Shown piece by piece: positions 52,848-61,559 of a stretch of 61,919 bases of DNA; position 1 is the first letter of the stretch, and every line of letters starts with the position of its first letter. The stretch lies in the NCBI GenBank assembly GCA_013287475.1, contig JABDDT010000010.1, positions 1-61,919 on the forward strand, written 5' to 3'. This stretch comes from Bacteroidota bacterium. GTDB taxonomy: Bacteria > Bacteroidota > Bacteroidia > Chitinophagales > Chitinophagaceae. A model generated the notes under the pieces. It was not told where the DNA came from, did no database searches, and saw only the letters and a program-made list of their open reading frames with translations. The translations under genes and the position numbers were made by a program.

Positions 52848-54122
52848 ATAAAAGGGTATGTTAGCCGTAGCCACTTTGTTATGCCCATCGCTTAGATATA
52901 AGAATAAACGGTAAGGACCTTCCATTTTAGGCGTTTTCAAAACTGCTTCATGTACGTTTTTTTCAACGACTGATGCAGGAATGGGTTGTGGACGTGATTC
53001 ACGGTCACCACCATTTTTAAGGTCGGTGCTTTCTGGAAGCAGTTCCCATCGCGCGGTCATTTTATACTGATTTGGGTCATACGCAAATACGGTTATTAAA
53101 TAATCTTTATCCGGTTGCAGATAAATAAAATCGCTTGCTTTTTTATTGTTTAGCAACATGGAATCCAGATGAGGCGCCCTGTTATCAGGCCAACTACCGG
53201 TCCATAAATATTGCATCACATCTATAACTTCCGATTCTTCTCCCTGTTCAGTAAAAAGGCCATACCATGTAGGAGTTCTTTCCTGTTTTTGTCCCCATAA
53301 AAACACGTATGATCCAACACAATGCGTATCCTGTTTTATTGATGCTTCATACCGGCTTTTATATACTGCAGCTTTTTGGCTGCTGGTTTCTTCTATTGAT
53401 GCCTTCCATGGAGTTTGCATACTTTCCCAATGGCCTGTAGGCCCCCACTCAGTTACCATATACGGTCCCTCCCATCCGGCAGCACGCAATGTCTGCGGTA
53501 CCCTGGCCAATCCGCCATATACCTGCACGGAAAGCAAATCAAGGTCCGGGCAACGGGCCTTTATATATTCAATCTCTCTTTTGTTTACTCCGGCCAGCAT
53601 CGTAGTAACCGGGTGGTTAGGATCTTCCAGGTGAATCATTTTGGCAATATTGTTTACTGCATCCCAGACTCTGGGGTTTTTATATTCCAGATTAAGTTCA
53701 TTGCCTATACCCCAAATTAATAAGGCCGGATAGTTTTTGTATTTATGAACATCCTGTCGCAGACTTTCTAATTGTTGCTTTACTGCTATTGTATCATCGT
53801 AATTAAAACCGTGACGCTCACGCGCTACATTTAAACCCATGGTTACTGTCAATCCAACATTATACGCTTTACTCAATATTTCTTCTCCATTTTTACTATC
53901 CCAGGTACGAATTGAATTTCCTCCATATTTTGCCAAACGGTCTATATAACTGGTACCTCCTGCCCCTTTAATAAAATAAGGTTTTCCGGCTCTTAGCAAT
54001 ATAAAACCAGAGTCTTTGGCAACTATGGTTGTTTTTACTGGATTATAAATGTCTTGTGAATAAAGATCATGTAAGCCGACCAGCAATAAAAAGATTAGAT
54101 TAATCTTACGATAACAAATCAT
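52833..54122 (-). CDS. GH2-like (TIM-barrel) glycoside hydrolase
   Basis: A 429-residue secreted protein: signal peptide to about residue 22 (LHDLYSQ), then a single TIM-barrel domain with IKGAGGTSYIDRLAKYGGNS, WGIGNELNLEYK (acid/base Glu) and MVTEWGPTGHWE (nucleophile Glu) as in GH2 clan A enzymes, followed by a small C-terminal beta domain (FAYDPNQYKMTARWELLP). The GH2 sugar-binding and immunoglobulin domains are missing. Substrate unknown. It ends seven bases from the convergent S53 gene. Confidence 0.8.
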   Translation of the reverse strand: MICYRKINLIFLLLVGLHDLYSQDIYNPVKTTIVAKDSGFILLRAGKPYFIKGAGGTSYIDRLAKYGGNSIRTWDSKNGEEILSKAYNVGLTVTMGLNVARERHGFNYDDTIAVKQQLESLRQDVHKYKNYPALLIWGIGNELNLEYKNPRVWDAVNNIAKMIHLEDPNHPVTTMLAGVNKREIEYIKARCPDLDLLSVQVYGGLARVPQTLRAAGWEGPYMVTEWGPTGHWESMQTPWKASIEETSSQKAAVYKSRYEASIKQDTHCVGSYVFLWGQKQERTPTWYGLFTEQGEESEVIDVMQYLWTGSWPDNRAPHLDSMLLNNKKASDFIYLQPDKDYLITVFAYDPNQYKMTARWELLPESTDLKNGGDRESRPQPIPASVVEKNVHEAVLKTPKMEGPYRLFLYLSDGHNKVATANIPFYVKSE

Positions 54123-54265
54123 GCTGTATAATTTTTGGTATAGTTAAATAATTTTAACCAATTAAAAGTTACAAAACTTTTTAAATACTTATCCGGTAGT
54201 AATTATATCCGTGTACTGCACCCGAAAGATCTACCTTCACTACCAATTTAATTTATACATCAATC

Positions 54266-54733
54266 ATGGAAATCTCAGAAAAGCGAACACCATTCAGTAT
54301 CAAAAATATTTTTAAATCTGATTACGAACACTGGGATGGAGCTCCCAGAATCAATATTTATCTTTTAAGACTGATGTTTATATTGATGGTTGTGTTTCTT
54401 GGAAAGGATTCATGGACACATATTCTCAGTTTTAAAGGCACATGGAATCCTTCAAATGCTATGGCCTGGTGTATCTGGGCATCATATTCAGTATTAGCTA
54501 TTTTAGGAATAATACACCCATTGAAAATGCTGCCTGTTGTGATGTTAGAAATATTTTATAAAGTGCTTTGGCTGATCATAGTTGCTTATCCCTTGTGGAA
54601 ATCAAATCAATTAACCGGTTCACCTGCGGAAGGCATGACCAATGCATTTTTATGGGTTCTCCTTCCAATGATCGCCATGCCATGGAAGTACTTTTTCAAA
54701 GAATATATTTTACCATCTAAAAGAAATAAATGA
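54266..54733 (+). CDS. Membrane protein of unknown function
   Basis: A 155-residue protein with four hydrophobic helices (about 30-46, 66-86, 88-108 and 124-142) and cytoplasmic N- and C-termini. LLRLMFILMVVFLGKDSWTH, WASYSVLAILGIIHPLK and NAFLWVLLPMIAMPWKYFF are characteristic segments but I do not recognise a named family. It is divergent from the GH2-like gene and convergent, with one base between, with the next small gene. Confidence 0.7.
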   Translation: MEISEKRTPFSIKNIFKSDYEHWDGAPRINIYLLRLMFILMVVFLGKDSWTHILSFKGTWNPSNAMAWCIWASYSVLAILGIIHPLKMLPVVMLEIFYKVLWLIIVAYPLWKSNQLTGSPAEGMTNAFLWVLLPMIAMPWKYFFKEYILPSKRNK

Positions 54734-54734
54734 G

Positions 54735-55106
54735 TCATTTTTTATTCCTGTATTGTCCATATACAGATTGCGGGCTGTTAACGGAAATAGAAGATTTATT
54801 TGTGGGAACCAATGTGTATTCCGGGGACAAAATATCATCATACTGATTAAAAGCTTTTTGTTGTCTGTCACGAATATATTTCCTGTAATCCGGGGATCTC
54901 TTGGAAATCTTTACGCAATCAAAAGCATTTAACTTCCGCCCCCATTTCTCTTCGCATTTTACATTGAGTATATGCCATATCCTGTCCAGATCTGTTTCTT
55001 TGAATTCTCTAACAACAGAAATGGTCTGCTTTGGATCTTTTTGTTCCGTACTTTTTAGTCCTATCGTGATTTTATAGAAAGGCAATGGCAGGTTTTGAAG
55101 ACCCAA
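54735..55106 (-). CDS. Hypothetical basic protein
   Basis: A 123-residue frame that contains no ATG; the first available start is TTG at 55106. Its middle is predicted helical and charged (SVVREFKETDLDRIWHILNV, KCEEKWGRKLNAFDCVKISK), and the C-terminal third is disordered. No family recognised, no signal peptide. It starts about 115 bases from a divergent FlbD-like gene. Coding potential is judged from its length and composition only. Confidence 0.5.
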   Translation of the reverse strand: MGLQNLPLPFYKITIGLKSTEQKDPKQTISVVREFKETDLDRIWHILNVKCEEKWGRKLNAFDCVKISKRSPDYRKYIRDRQQKAFNQYDDILSPEYTLVPTNKSSISVNSPQSVYGQYRNKK

Positions 55107-55222
55107 GTATACTAAATTATTTAGTAATAATATATTTTAATTTTCAGGATCAGTATATTTTGGCGAACATTTTTTGCATTTACTTTGGGTTGTTTTATTT
55201 CAACCAAACAATAATCTTTTTT

Positions 55223-55396
55223 ATGGCAAACCAGTTTATAAAAGTAGATATACAGGGGGTGCCTGTTCTGATCAACAAATCCCATATTATCATCGCAAAA
55301 TTTGGCAACACGACGGTAACCAGGATCCAATTAACCAGTGGGGAGACTATAGAAGTGAAGCACACCCCGCAATTATTCAAGGATATGCAGACCTGA
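55223..55396 (+). CDS. Small FlbD-like protein
   Basis: A 57-residue protein (start at 55223: MANQFIKVDIQGVPVLINKS). The later part has strand-turn-strand segments FGNTTVTRIQLTSGETIEVK, which resemble FlbD and related small beta-proteins of Bacteroidota that have no flagellar context. Function unknown. Upstream frame to 55085 adds hydrophobic residues of no sense and is rejected. A terminator hairpin follows at 55424. Confidence 0.65.
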   Translation: MANQFIKVDIQGVPVLINKSHIIIAKFGNTTVTRIQLTSGETIEVKHTPQLFKDMQT

Positions 55397-55423
55397 ATAA
55401 TAACCAGGTTTTAAAAAAGAAAA

Positions 55424-55447
55424 AACCGCTAGTTGACAGTAGCGGTT
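55424..55447. terminator. Hairpin terminator after the FlbD-like gene
   Basis: AACCGCTA pairs perfectly with TAGCGGTT around an eight-base loop. It is preceded by an A-run on the plus strand (so a T-run on the minus strand) and followed by TATTCAAAAAAC, giving plausible terminator geometry in both directions. Confidence 0.55.
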
Positions 55448-55482
55448 ATTCAAAAAACTAGGATTTTAAATGTCTTTCTAAA

Positions 55483-55532
55483 GGATTGGACTGGTTTTTT
55501 TCGGATTGGATCGGTTATTTCATCGGATTGGA
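55483..55532 (+). repeat. Three GGATTGGA boxes with 20-22-base spacing
   Basis: GGATTGGA occurs at 55483-55490, 55503-55510 and 55525-55532; the second and third are preceded by TC. The spacing is about two helical turns. A fourth copy is at 49962-49969. Role unknown; could be protein-binding boxes or remnant of a mobile sequence. Confidence 0.4.
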
Positions 55533-55650
55533 TATATCAAATGTATGGCAAAGAAGGCTCAGGCGAAAGCGCGTGAACACTCGATTTCATCGTAAGATTA
55601 CGAATCGTACTTTCCTATATAGTTGAATTTCAACAGGGTGTAAAATATGA

Positions 55651-56079
55651 TTAATTCTTTTCCACTTTCAAAAATTTACCGCTGCTGTCGAATATTAAAT
55701 CCCTGCCCTCTATTTCAGCCTCATAGGTAATGGTACCACCGGCACTCGTAATCTTAGCTGATTCTTTAACAGATTTCCCTTTATAATTCGCCTGGATATA
55801 GCTTTGCGATGCTGCGGGTAATGCTGACTCTTTAATACTTATCTCGGATTCCAAAAACGTTCCACCAGGTTGAAACGTGGCGGACATTTGATTACCATCT
55901 TTTTTAAAATTCGCTTCATAATTCCCATCTTCTTTTTCCCATTTGGCAGAAATCCCCGGATACCTGTTTGCAAAAGATGTCTTAACAGCTGCAGGCACTT
56001 CAGAGTCCCGGATTTTTTGTCCTAGTCCTTTCAAACAAAAAAGCGCAGCGGCGATTGAAATAAAAATAATCTTTTTCAT
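55651..56079 (-). CDS. PepSY-like periplasmic protein
   Basis: A 142-residue protein from the ATG at 56079 (MKKIIFISIAAALFCLKGLG) with a signal peptide and two PepSY-like repeats: one with VPAAVKTSFANRYPGISAKW and one with LPAASQSYIQANYKGKSVKE. The second has GGTITYEAEIEGRDLIFDSS and the first YEANFKKDGNQMSATFQPGG, the matching strand parts. Such proteins are thought to bind or modulate envelope proteins; no enzymatic motif. It lies 45 bases downstream of the YncE-like gene region on the opposite end of the same strand. Confidence 0.8.
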   Translation of the reverse strand: MKKIIFISIAAALFCLKGLGQKIRDSEVPAAVKTSFANRYPGISAKWEKEDGNYEANFKKDGNQMSATFQPGGTFLESEISIKESALPAASQSYIQANYKGKSVKESAKITSAGGTITYEAEIEGRDLIFDSSGKFLKVEKN

Positions 56080-56124
56080 AAATAAAGTTTTTAACAATTA
56101 AAAGCTGAAGTCAATTTCCCTGCA

Positions 56125-57132
56125 TTAATTCATCTTGTATACCAGCACCTCAAAACTTCCGGGAATAATATTTCTTGTGCCGGGCTGAAAGGCGGCAACG
56201 CTCAGATAAATCTTATGGGTATCCTTATCCAGTGCCATAGTTTTTGCGCGCACTTTCGTATACAGCGTCTGCACTACTGCATATTCTTTTTCAGATTTCT
56301 GTTTGATAATAGTCGTGGTGCTGTCTCCATTGGAACAAAAGATCAGTTTGGTCATCGGGTCATAAACCACCGCATCCACACCGGCTCCGATAGGCAAAGT
56401 TGAAACTACTTTTCCGGTTTTGACATCCACCACGCTCATGCCTTTATTTTCACGGCATCCTGTAAATATCAATTGATGTTTTGCATCATAGGCAAGACCT
56501 GTAGGGCCTCCACAGGGAGCAAGAGGATAATTACGAACCACCTTCATGGTTACCGCATCGATCACATTCAAACTATTTTTGTCTTCCAGATTATTGTAGA
56601 TCATTCCTTTCCCATCCGGCACCGCAAACTCAGGCCCACCTCCCAAATCTACCGTTCCGATTTCTTTCAGGTCATTCACATCAATGACTGAAGCGGCATT
56701 TCCACGTCCGCAAAAAGCAAAAACTCTTTTTGAAAATGGATCAAACATGATTCCATCCGGGCCTTTCGGAGTCACAGGAATCACTTTAATCGTTTTGAAT
56801 GTCTGAAGATCGAAAACGACCACTGAATTGTCCCTGCCATCGGTAATAAAACCTTTGTTTACTTCATTATCTATCGCGATACCGTGTACGCCTTTCATAT
56901 TATCGATTGAACCGATTACTTTTTCAGTTTTCAAATCAATAACATTTACTGATTCGCCATGTGAAACAAATAAGTGTTTGTTTGCATCATCAATGGAAAC
57001 ATAGTCATAACCACCATCACCCGGAACTGAAATGCTTTTATCAAAAGAATACAATGCAGTATTCTGGGCATTGGAAACGAGGCTTAAAAAAAGAAAACCT
57101 GCCAACAGTATTTTAAGGGAATAAATTCTCAT
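56125..57132 (-). CDS. YncE-like beta-propeller protein
   Basis: A 335-residue secreted protein from the ATG at 57132 (MRIYSLKILLAGFLFLSLVS); signal peptide to about residue 23. It has the seven-bladed propeller with GGYDYVSIDDANKHLFVSHG, GSIDNMKGVHGIAIDNEVNK, RDNSVVVFDLQTFKTIKVIP, and so on; the repeated V-x-V-x-D-x-x-T and KG motifs define YncE/YVTN-type repeats. No catalytic residues; possibly a binding or scaffolding protein. It lies 45 bases upstream of the PepSY-like gene. Confidence 0.85.
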   Translation of the reverse strand: MRIYSLKILLAGFLFLSLVSNAQNTALYSFDKSISVPGDGGYDYVSIDDANKHLFVSHGESVNVIDLKTEKVIGSIDNMKGVHGIAIDNEVNKGFITDGRDNSVVVFDLQTFKTIKVIPVTPKGPDGIMFDPFSKRVFAFCGRGNAASVIDVNDLKEIGTVDLGGGPEFAVPDGKGMIYNNLEDKNSLNVIDAVTMKVVRNYPLAPCGGPTGLAYDAKHQLIFTGCRENKGMSVVDVKTGKVVSTLPIGAGVDAVVYDPMTKLIFCSNGDSTTTIIKQKSEKEYAVVQTLYTKVRAKTMALDKDTHKIYLSVAAFQPGTRNIIPGSFEVLVYKMN

Positions 57133-57282
57133 ATTAATTTTTTCTAAAATTGGGGCCATATTCTGAAGGAATATTGAAGTTCGGGTTATTGAATAATGAA
57201 CCAACCATTTGCATTAAACTTGCATCTATCCTGAATAGACGGTAATCGGCAGGTATTGATTTCCCCTTTGAATTTTCTGCAT

Positions 57283-57558
57283 ATGAAGCGGTCTAAAGTT
57301 GTAAGCAGGATTGCCGGATCAGGTGTTCTGATTTTTAATTCAATTATCCTTCTTCCAACCGAAATTAAATATCAGGGCTGGAAACTTTTTGAAAATGGCC
57401 TGATAATTTTCACACTTCTGTGGATGATTCCCGCAATAACTACCTGGATAAGTAAAAACCGAACTGATTTTTATCTGTGTTTACTCAATTTATTCGGATT
57501 TGGATGGTCCATGTTCGTTTTATTTATTTCTTATATTATTCCGCATATTGACAATTAA
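57283..57558 (+). CDS. Small membrane protein of unknown function
   Basis: A 91-residue protein from the ATG at 57283 (an in-frame TTG 27 bases earlier is possible). Three hydrophobic segments: RIAGSGVLIFNSIILLP, LIIFTLLWMIPAITTWI and LCLLNLFGFGWSMFVLF. No family recognised. It is divergent from the YncE-like gene and followed by a 239-base spacer. Confidence 0.6.
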   Translation: MKRSKVVSRIAGSGVLIFNSIILLPTEIKYQGWKLFENGLIIFTLLWMIPAITTWISKNRTDFYLCLLNLFGFGWSMFVLFISYIIPHIDN

Positions 57559-57797
57559 TGCCTGGCAATCCTCACCAGGCTCAATATGATAGTCAAACAT
57601 TTTAGTTTTCGATTTCCATTCATATACCATTAAAAAAACGAACACCGTATTTATACTAAGAACCGATTGTTAAAATTATCCAGAGAGGATTTTTTTTGCT
57701 GAGTGGTACGTTTCTTGTGTATTTGGATAAATTATAACTCTCCCATTTGAACGTTGATTTCTACCCCCATTCATTATTTGACTTAAAAAAAACGACA

Positions 57798-58700
57798 ATG
57801 AAACGAACAAGAAACACCGTTTTCGTATGCCTCTCTGTTATTGTAATCTCTCTTGCATTCATCACAGCCTGTAACAAGGAAAATTCAAATTCATCATCTT
57901 CTATTCCTCCAGGTCATCAAAAGGTTTCCGTTACTTTAAATGACGGACCTGTTCTCAACCTGACCAGTGTGATCGTAGATATACGATATGTAGAAGTAAA
58001 AGTCGATACTGGAAAAGCAAGACATGATGACGATTTTTATGATGACGACCATGAAGGCGATGATAACCAGGGCGATGACGAAAATCATCATGGAGACCGA
58101 TTTGGAGTATGGGATACTGTCGGTGTGACGCCCGGCTTATATGATTTGGTCAAATTGCAAAATGGTATGGATACCCTGATTGCTACCGGTATAACACAGG
58201 CTGGTAAAATAACCAAGATCCGGGTAACACTTGGAAACAACAATAGTGTATCTACAGACAGCACCCATCATTTCCCGCTTCCTATTTGTGACCACAGTCC
58301 ATATGTCTATGCCAATATCAGAACTGTTTCCCTGGACAGTATTGGTAACAATCAGTTTATCGTTCATCTGGATTTCAACATTGCCAGGTCAATCAGATTT
58401 GATGATGGTCAGTATTGTCTGAAACCCATTATAACACCATATAGTAACAATAATTCCGGATCGATAGAAGGCATTGTTCTTCCTGCAGCGGCACATGCTT
58501 ACGTAGAAGTATTAAATAATTCAGATACCGCTCTTGCCATTCCGGAAGATGAAGGTGAATTTAAAATAAAAGGCCTTGCTCCTGGAGTCTATTCGGTATT
58601 ATTTAAATCAGTAGCACTATACCATGATACCACACTGACTAATATAACTGTTTTGCTGGGCGAAGAAACAAAACTCCCAACAATCGTATTACACCCTTAG
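57798..58700 (+). CDS. DUF4382 lipoprotein with Asp/His-rich insert
   Basis: A 300-residue lipoprotein from the ATG at 57798 (MKRTRNTVFVCLSVIVISLA); lipobox ITAC. The DUF4382 domain has VSVTLNDGPVLNLTSVIVDI and a long conserved strand set (ICDHSPYVYANIRTVSLDS, QFIVHLDFNIARSIRF). Inserted after VDTGKA is a segment rich in Asp, His and Glu (RHDDDFYDDDHEGDDNQGDD and ENHHGDR), which could bind metal. A C-terminal Ig-like domain follows (SGSIEGIVLPAAAHAYVEVL). Function unknown. Confidence 0.85.
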   Translation: MKRTRNTVFVCLSVIVISLAFITACNKENSNSSSSIPPGHQKVSVTLNDGPVLNLTSVIVDIRYVEVKVDTGKARHDDDFYDDDHEGDDNQGDDENHHGDRFGVWDTVGVTPGLYDLVKLQNGMDTLIATGITQAGKITKIRVTLGNNNSVSTDSTHHFPLPICDHSPYVYANIRTVSLDSIGNNQFIVHLDFNIARSIRFDDGQYCLKPIITPYSNNNSGSIEGIVLPAAAHAYVEVLNNSDTALAIPEDEGEFKIKGLAPGVYSVLFKSVALYHDTTLTNITVLLGEETKLPTIVLHP

Positions 58701-58716
58701 AAAATGTCATATTACA

Positions 58717-58750
58717 AGAACAGCCGCCGGCACACGCAGGCGGCTGTTCT
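58717..58750. terminator. Strong intrinsic hairpin between convergent genes
   Basis: A perfect 12-bp, GC-rich stem (AGAACAGCCGCC with GGCGGCTGTTCT) and a ten-base loop, followed by ATTATATATAT. It sits 16 bases after the DUF4382 stop and 41 bases before the end of the FecR gene, so it can end both transcripts. Confidence 0.8.
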
Positions 58751-58791
58751 ATTATATATATTCCTGTTTCAATTGCCACGCGCTGCCTGCT

Positions 58792-60015
58792 TTATTGAAC
58801 AATTATTTTTCTGCCCTCCAGTTTTGTTTCAACACCATATGCCTTTAAATCATTTAAGACTATTGAAAGTGGCACATCGCGGCGTATTGATCCATAAAAT
58901 TGTTTATCAGGAACTGTTCCTTCATATTCGATATCTACATTGTACCATCTTGAAATTTCAGTCATGAGCTGCTGAACAGTCATACCCGTCAAAGCCATCT
59001 TTCCATAGCGCCAGGCCATCACTTCATTCATATCCACACCATTTTTAATCGTCACCGACTCACCTTCAACTGAAGCTATTTCCTGCTGGCCCCGAAAAAG
59101 CAGATTTGTTTTGGTGCCCACAGAAATCTTTGCACTGCCATGCAGGATTGTGGTCGTTATAGCTCCTTCATCCGGATAACCATTAATATTAAATGAAGAT
59201 CCCAAATCAGTAATCACCTGGTTGCCTGCCTTAACAACAAAGGGCATATTCGGATTATGCAACACTTCAAAATAGACTTCACCGGTAACTTTTACAAACC
59301 TTTGGTTTCCTTCAAAAGCAACAGGATATTTAATGGAAGAGGCCGCATTGAGCCAGACTTTTGTCCCGTCTGTCAACTCTAATTGATATTGACCACCTCT
59401 TGGTGTAGTTAAAATGTTTTCTTCATTGGTCGTTTTATTTAATGGCTTATTATTGCCAACAATGTATGACAGTCGTCCGCTATCCGTTTTTGAAATCATC
59501 GTATTACCCTGGTGAGCAAGGTTTCCAATCGCTTCACTATCGAGTATCATGGTAGCTCCATTACCTAAGGTCAGTGTTGCTCTGTTACCACCAGGGGCAA
59601 TATCTGTTTTTGGAAAAGCAGTTTCTATGGCCTGAGAATTTGTTCTGTGACGGATCAAAAAATAAGTACCGATGGATATTCCAACAATTACTGCTGCTGC
59701 AGCAGCCCAGTTTAATTTTCGGAAGGGCATTTTTTTTACATGTGTGTCAGGGAGTGTCCTGTCACTGAGAAGTACGGCAGGCACTGTATTCCCTTTTACT
59801 ATGGCCCTTTTCATTTGTTCCCATTCTTCAGGACTGTATTCATAACCTGAATAAATATCCGGCCTCTCCTCCCGCAACTCTTTTAATATATTTTTATATT
59901 CTTCCTCCCTCCCTTCATCTAATATCATAGCATAAAAACGATCTCTGTCCTCTCCTGAAATTTCTCCAGAAATGACTTGTAATAAAAGTGCTCTAAAGTC
60001 TGAATTGGATGCCAA
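58792..60015 (-). CDS. FecR-family anti-sigma protein
   Basis: A 407-residue protein: cytoplasmic N-terminal FecR_N-like helices (about 1-90), one transmembrane helix (WAAAAAVIVGISIGTYFLI, about 103-121), and the periplasmic FecR domain with TTPRGGQYQLELTDGTKVW, VTGEVYFEVLHNPNMPFVV and DLGSSFNINGY, then a C-terminal DUF4974 part (ALTGMTVQQLMTEISRWYN). It regulates an ECF sigma factor by responding to a TonB receptor. No cognate sigma or receptor gene lies beside it. Start is TTG at 60015, ten bases after the SGNH stop, suggesting coupling; there is no ATG before codon 29. Confidence 0.88.
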   Translation of the reverse strand: MASNSDFRALLLQVISGEISGEDRDRFYAMILDEGREEEYKNILKELREERPDIYSGYEYSPEEWEQMKRAIVKGNTVPAVLLSDRTLPDTHVKKMPFRKLNWAAAAAVIVGISIGTYFLIRHRTNSQAIETAFPKTDIAPGGNRATLTLGNGATMILDSEAIGNLAHQGNTMISKTDSGRLSYIVGNNKPLNKTTNEENILTTPRGGQYQLELTDGTKVWLNAASSIKYPVAFEGNQRFVKVTGEVYFEVLHNPNMPFVVKAGNQVITDLGSSFNINGYPDEGAITTTILHGSAKISVGTKTNLLFRGQQEIASVEGESVTIKNGVDMNEVMAWRYGKMALTGMTVQQLMTEISRWYNVDIEYEGTVPDKQFYGSIRRDVPLSIVLNDLKAYGVETKLEGRKIIVQ

Positions 60016-60025
60016 TGATCGTTTT

Positions 60026-60703
60026 TTACAAATATCCCTGCTTTTTCAAATAATCCACCCAAATCGGATATGCAGGCGGTTTTAAATGAAGCCCTTCGTA
60101 AGTATATTGGCTTTTAAGGCGGCCCTCAGCGTCGGCAAACAAGTGAAAAATGTCGACATAAGTGTAATTACCATCTTTAGCATGAGAGGCGAGTAATTTA
60201 TTCAGTGACAGTATATGCTCCTGCTTGTCATAGTGCTGCGGAAAATGTGGTAGTTCCGGATTAATTGGAAGCACGCTCTGCACATAAATAATGGTGTTGG
60301 GGCATTTATCATGGATTTCCCTTACAATTTTCAGATAATTGTAAGCTATCACGACATCAGGAATATCTTTTCCTATATCATTTATTCCTAACAGGATAAA
60401 AATTTTTGATGGGTTACGGTCGGTAATGTCTTTAAGGCGTTTTAATACGCCATAGGTGATGTCTCCACCAATGCCGCGATTAATAACAGTACTGTCATTC
60501 AATACTTTTTTCCAATCGCCCATTTCTGTAATGCTGTTACCCAGGAAAATTATCCTCCCCGTAACTATCGGCTCCTTCGCAAACTGGGCCAGCCTTTGCG
60601 GGGTATGTTCGGGTAAAAAAGGGACGGTATCAAATATATTTTGGTTAGTAACACTTTGTGCTGTCGTTATTATCGGAAGTAGGAGGAGAAGGATAAGTTT
60701 CAT
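60026..60703 (-). CDS. Secreted SGNH/GDSL hydrolase
   Basis: A 225-residue secreted protein: signal peptide to about residue 16 (LPIITTAQS). It has IIFLGNSITEMGDW as block I (Asn in place of Asp in GDS), GGDITYGVLKRLKD as block II, IFILLGINDIGKDIP as block III with GIND, and TYEGLHLKPPAYPIWVDYL with the Glu-x-x-His variant as block V. Likely an acyl or glycan esterase. The start codon lies one base from a 14-bp repeat tract. It is co-transcribed with the FecR gene. Confidence 0.85.
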   Translation of the reverse strand: MKLILLLLLPIITTAQSVTNQNIFDTVPFLPEHTPQRLAQFAKEPIVTGRIIFLGNSITEMGDWKKVLNDSTVINRGIGGDITYGVLKRLKDITDRNPSKIFILLGINDIGKDIPDVVIAYNYLKIVREIHDKCPNTIIYVQSVLPINPELPHFPQHYDKQEHILSLNKLLASHAKDGNYTYVDIFHLFADAEGRLKSQYTYEGLHLKPPAYPIWVDYLKKQGYL

Positions 60704-60704
60704 T

Positions 60705-60753
60705 GGGTTATGGGATATGGGTTATGGGATATGGGTTATGGGATATGGGTTAT
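60705..60753 (-). repeat. 14-bp tandem repeat next to a start codon
   Basis: GGGTTATGGGATAT occurs three and a half times without change (60705-60718, 60719-60732, 60733-60746, and half to 60753). The repeat ends one base before the ATG of the SGNH gene (60703). Because 14 is not a multiple of three and lies in the leader, copy number changes could shift promoter spacing or ribosome access. Confidence 0.95.
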
Positions 60754-60858
60754 TATTTCGTCTTCCGCCATTAGATAAATTTACTAAAACATTTTTAGAC
60801 AAAACGATCTGATACCCATCTCTTTCGGCAAGGTTATTTATAATGATTATTTTTGTTC

Positions 60859-61404
60859 ATGCAAAATAAATATGGTCGTGTTGCCTTGATTGTTCTTTGC
60901 TTTTTGTGCTTTACTGTTTTCTCATTCGCCCAGACTGTCGTTATCATCCGCCATGCTGAAAAACCACTGCAGGGAAAAAATTTAAATTGCCAGGGACTGA
61001 ACCGCTCCCTGAAACTTCCGGCTGTACTATATTCCAAATTCGGTATACCGGGTAATGTTTATGTACCCTCGCTCGACAATAACATATCAACCGGTCACGC
61101 AAGGATGTTCCAGACGGTTATTCCACTAGCCGCAAAATATAATCTTAAAATAAACAGCAGGTATACGGAAATGGATATAGCCGCTCTTGCAAAGGAAATA
61201 AAGAGTAAGAAAGGGTTCGTGCTGGTGGTATGGCAGCATAGCGCCATACCTTCCATCGTCCGTGCGCTCGGCGTAGTGGGATTTAACATGCGCTGGGGTG
61301 ATAATGATTATGACAGCATATGGATCATACATTTCCAAAATGGAATTGCAAAAATAACATTTGACAAAGAGGGTCTGATGCCTTCAAACAGTTGTCCTGA
61401 TTAA
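60859..61404 (+). CDS. Secreted histidine phosphatase-superfamily protein
   Basis: A 181-residue protein from the ATG at 60859 (a TTG two codons earlier is an alternative); signal peptide to about residue 25. It has the phosphohistidine motif VVIIRHAEKPLQGKN at its N-terminus and a second His in VWQHSAIPSIVRAL. The two conserved His and Arg are there, so phosphatase or related activity is plausible. Length is shorter than phosphoglycerate mutases; it is closer to small SixA-like members. Single gene, divergent from the SGNH/FecR pair, and preceded by a 155-base spacer. Confidence 0.8.
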   Translation: MQNKYGRVALIVLCFLCFTVFSFAQTVVIIRHAEKPLQGKNLNCQGLNRSLKLPAVLYSKFGIPGNVYVPSLDNNISTGHARMFQTVIPLAAKYNLKINSRYTEMDIAALAKEIKSKKGFVLVVWQHSAIPSIVRALGVVGFNMRWGDNDYDSIWIIHFQNGIAKITFDKEGLMPSNSCPD

Positions 61405-61559
61405 TTTCCTTCCAATGGTCCGCCGCATTCGTGTAGTTTAAACATATCCATCCACCGTTGAATAAGTGTTTCAACTTAGTCGTTCCATTAACAATTAATT
61501 TTTTTTAAAAATTATAACCTTCCACAGATACGATTGTTATAATTCTAAAACCTACCGAA

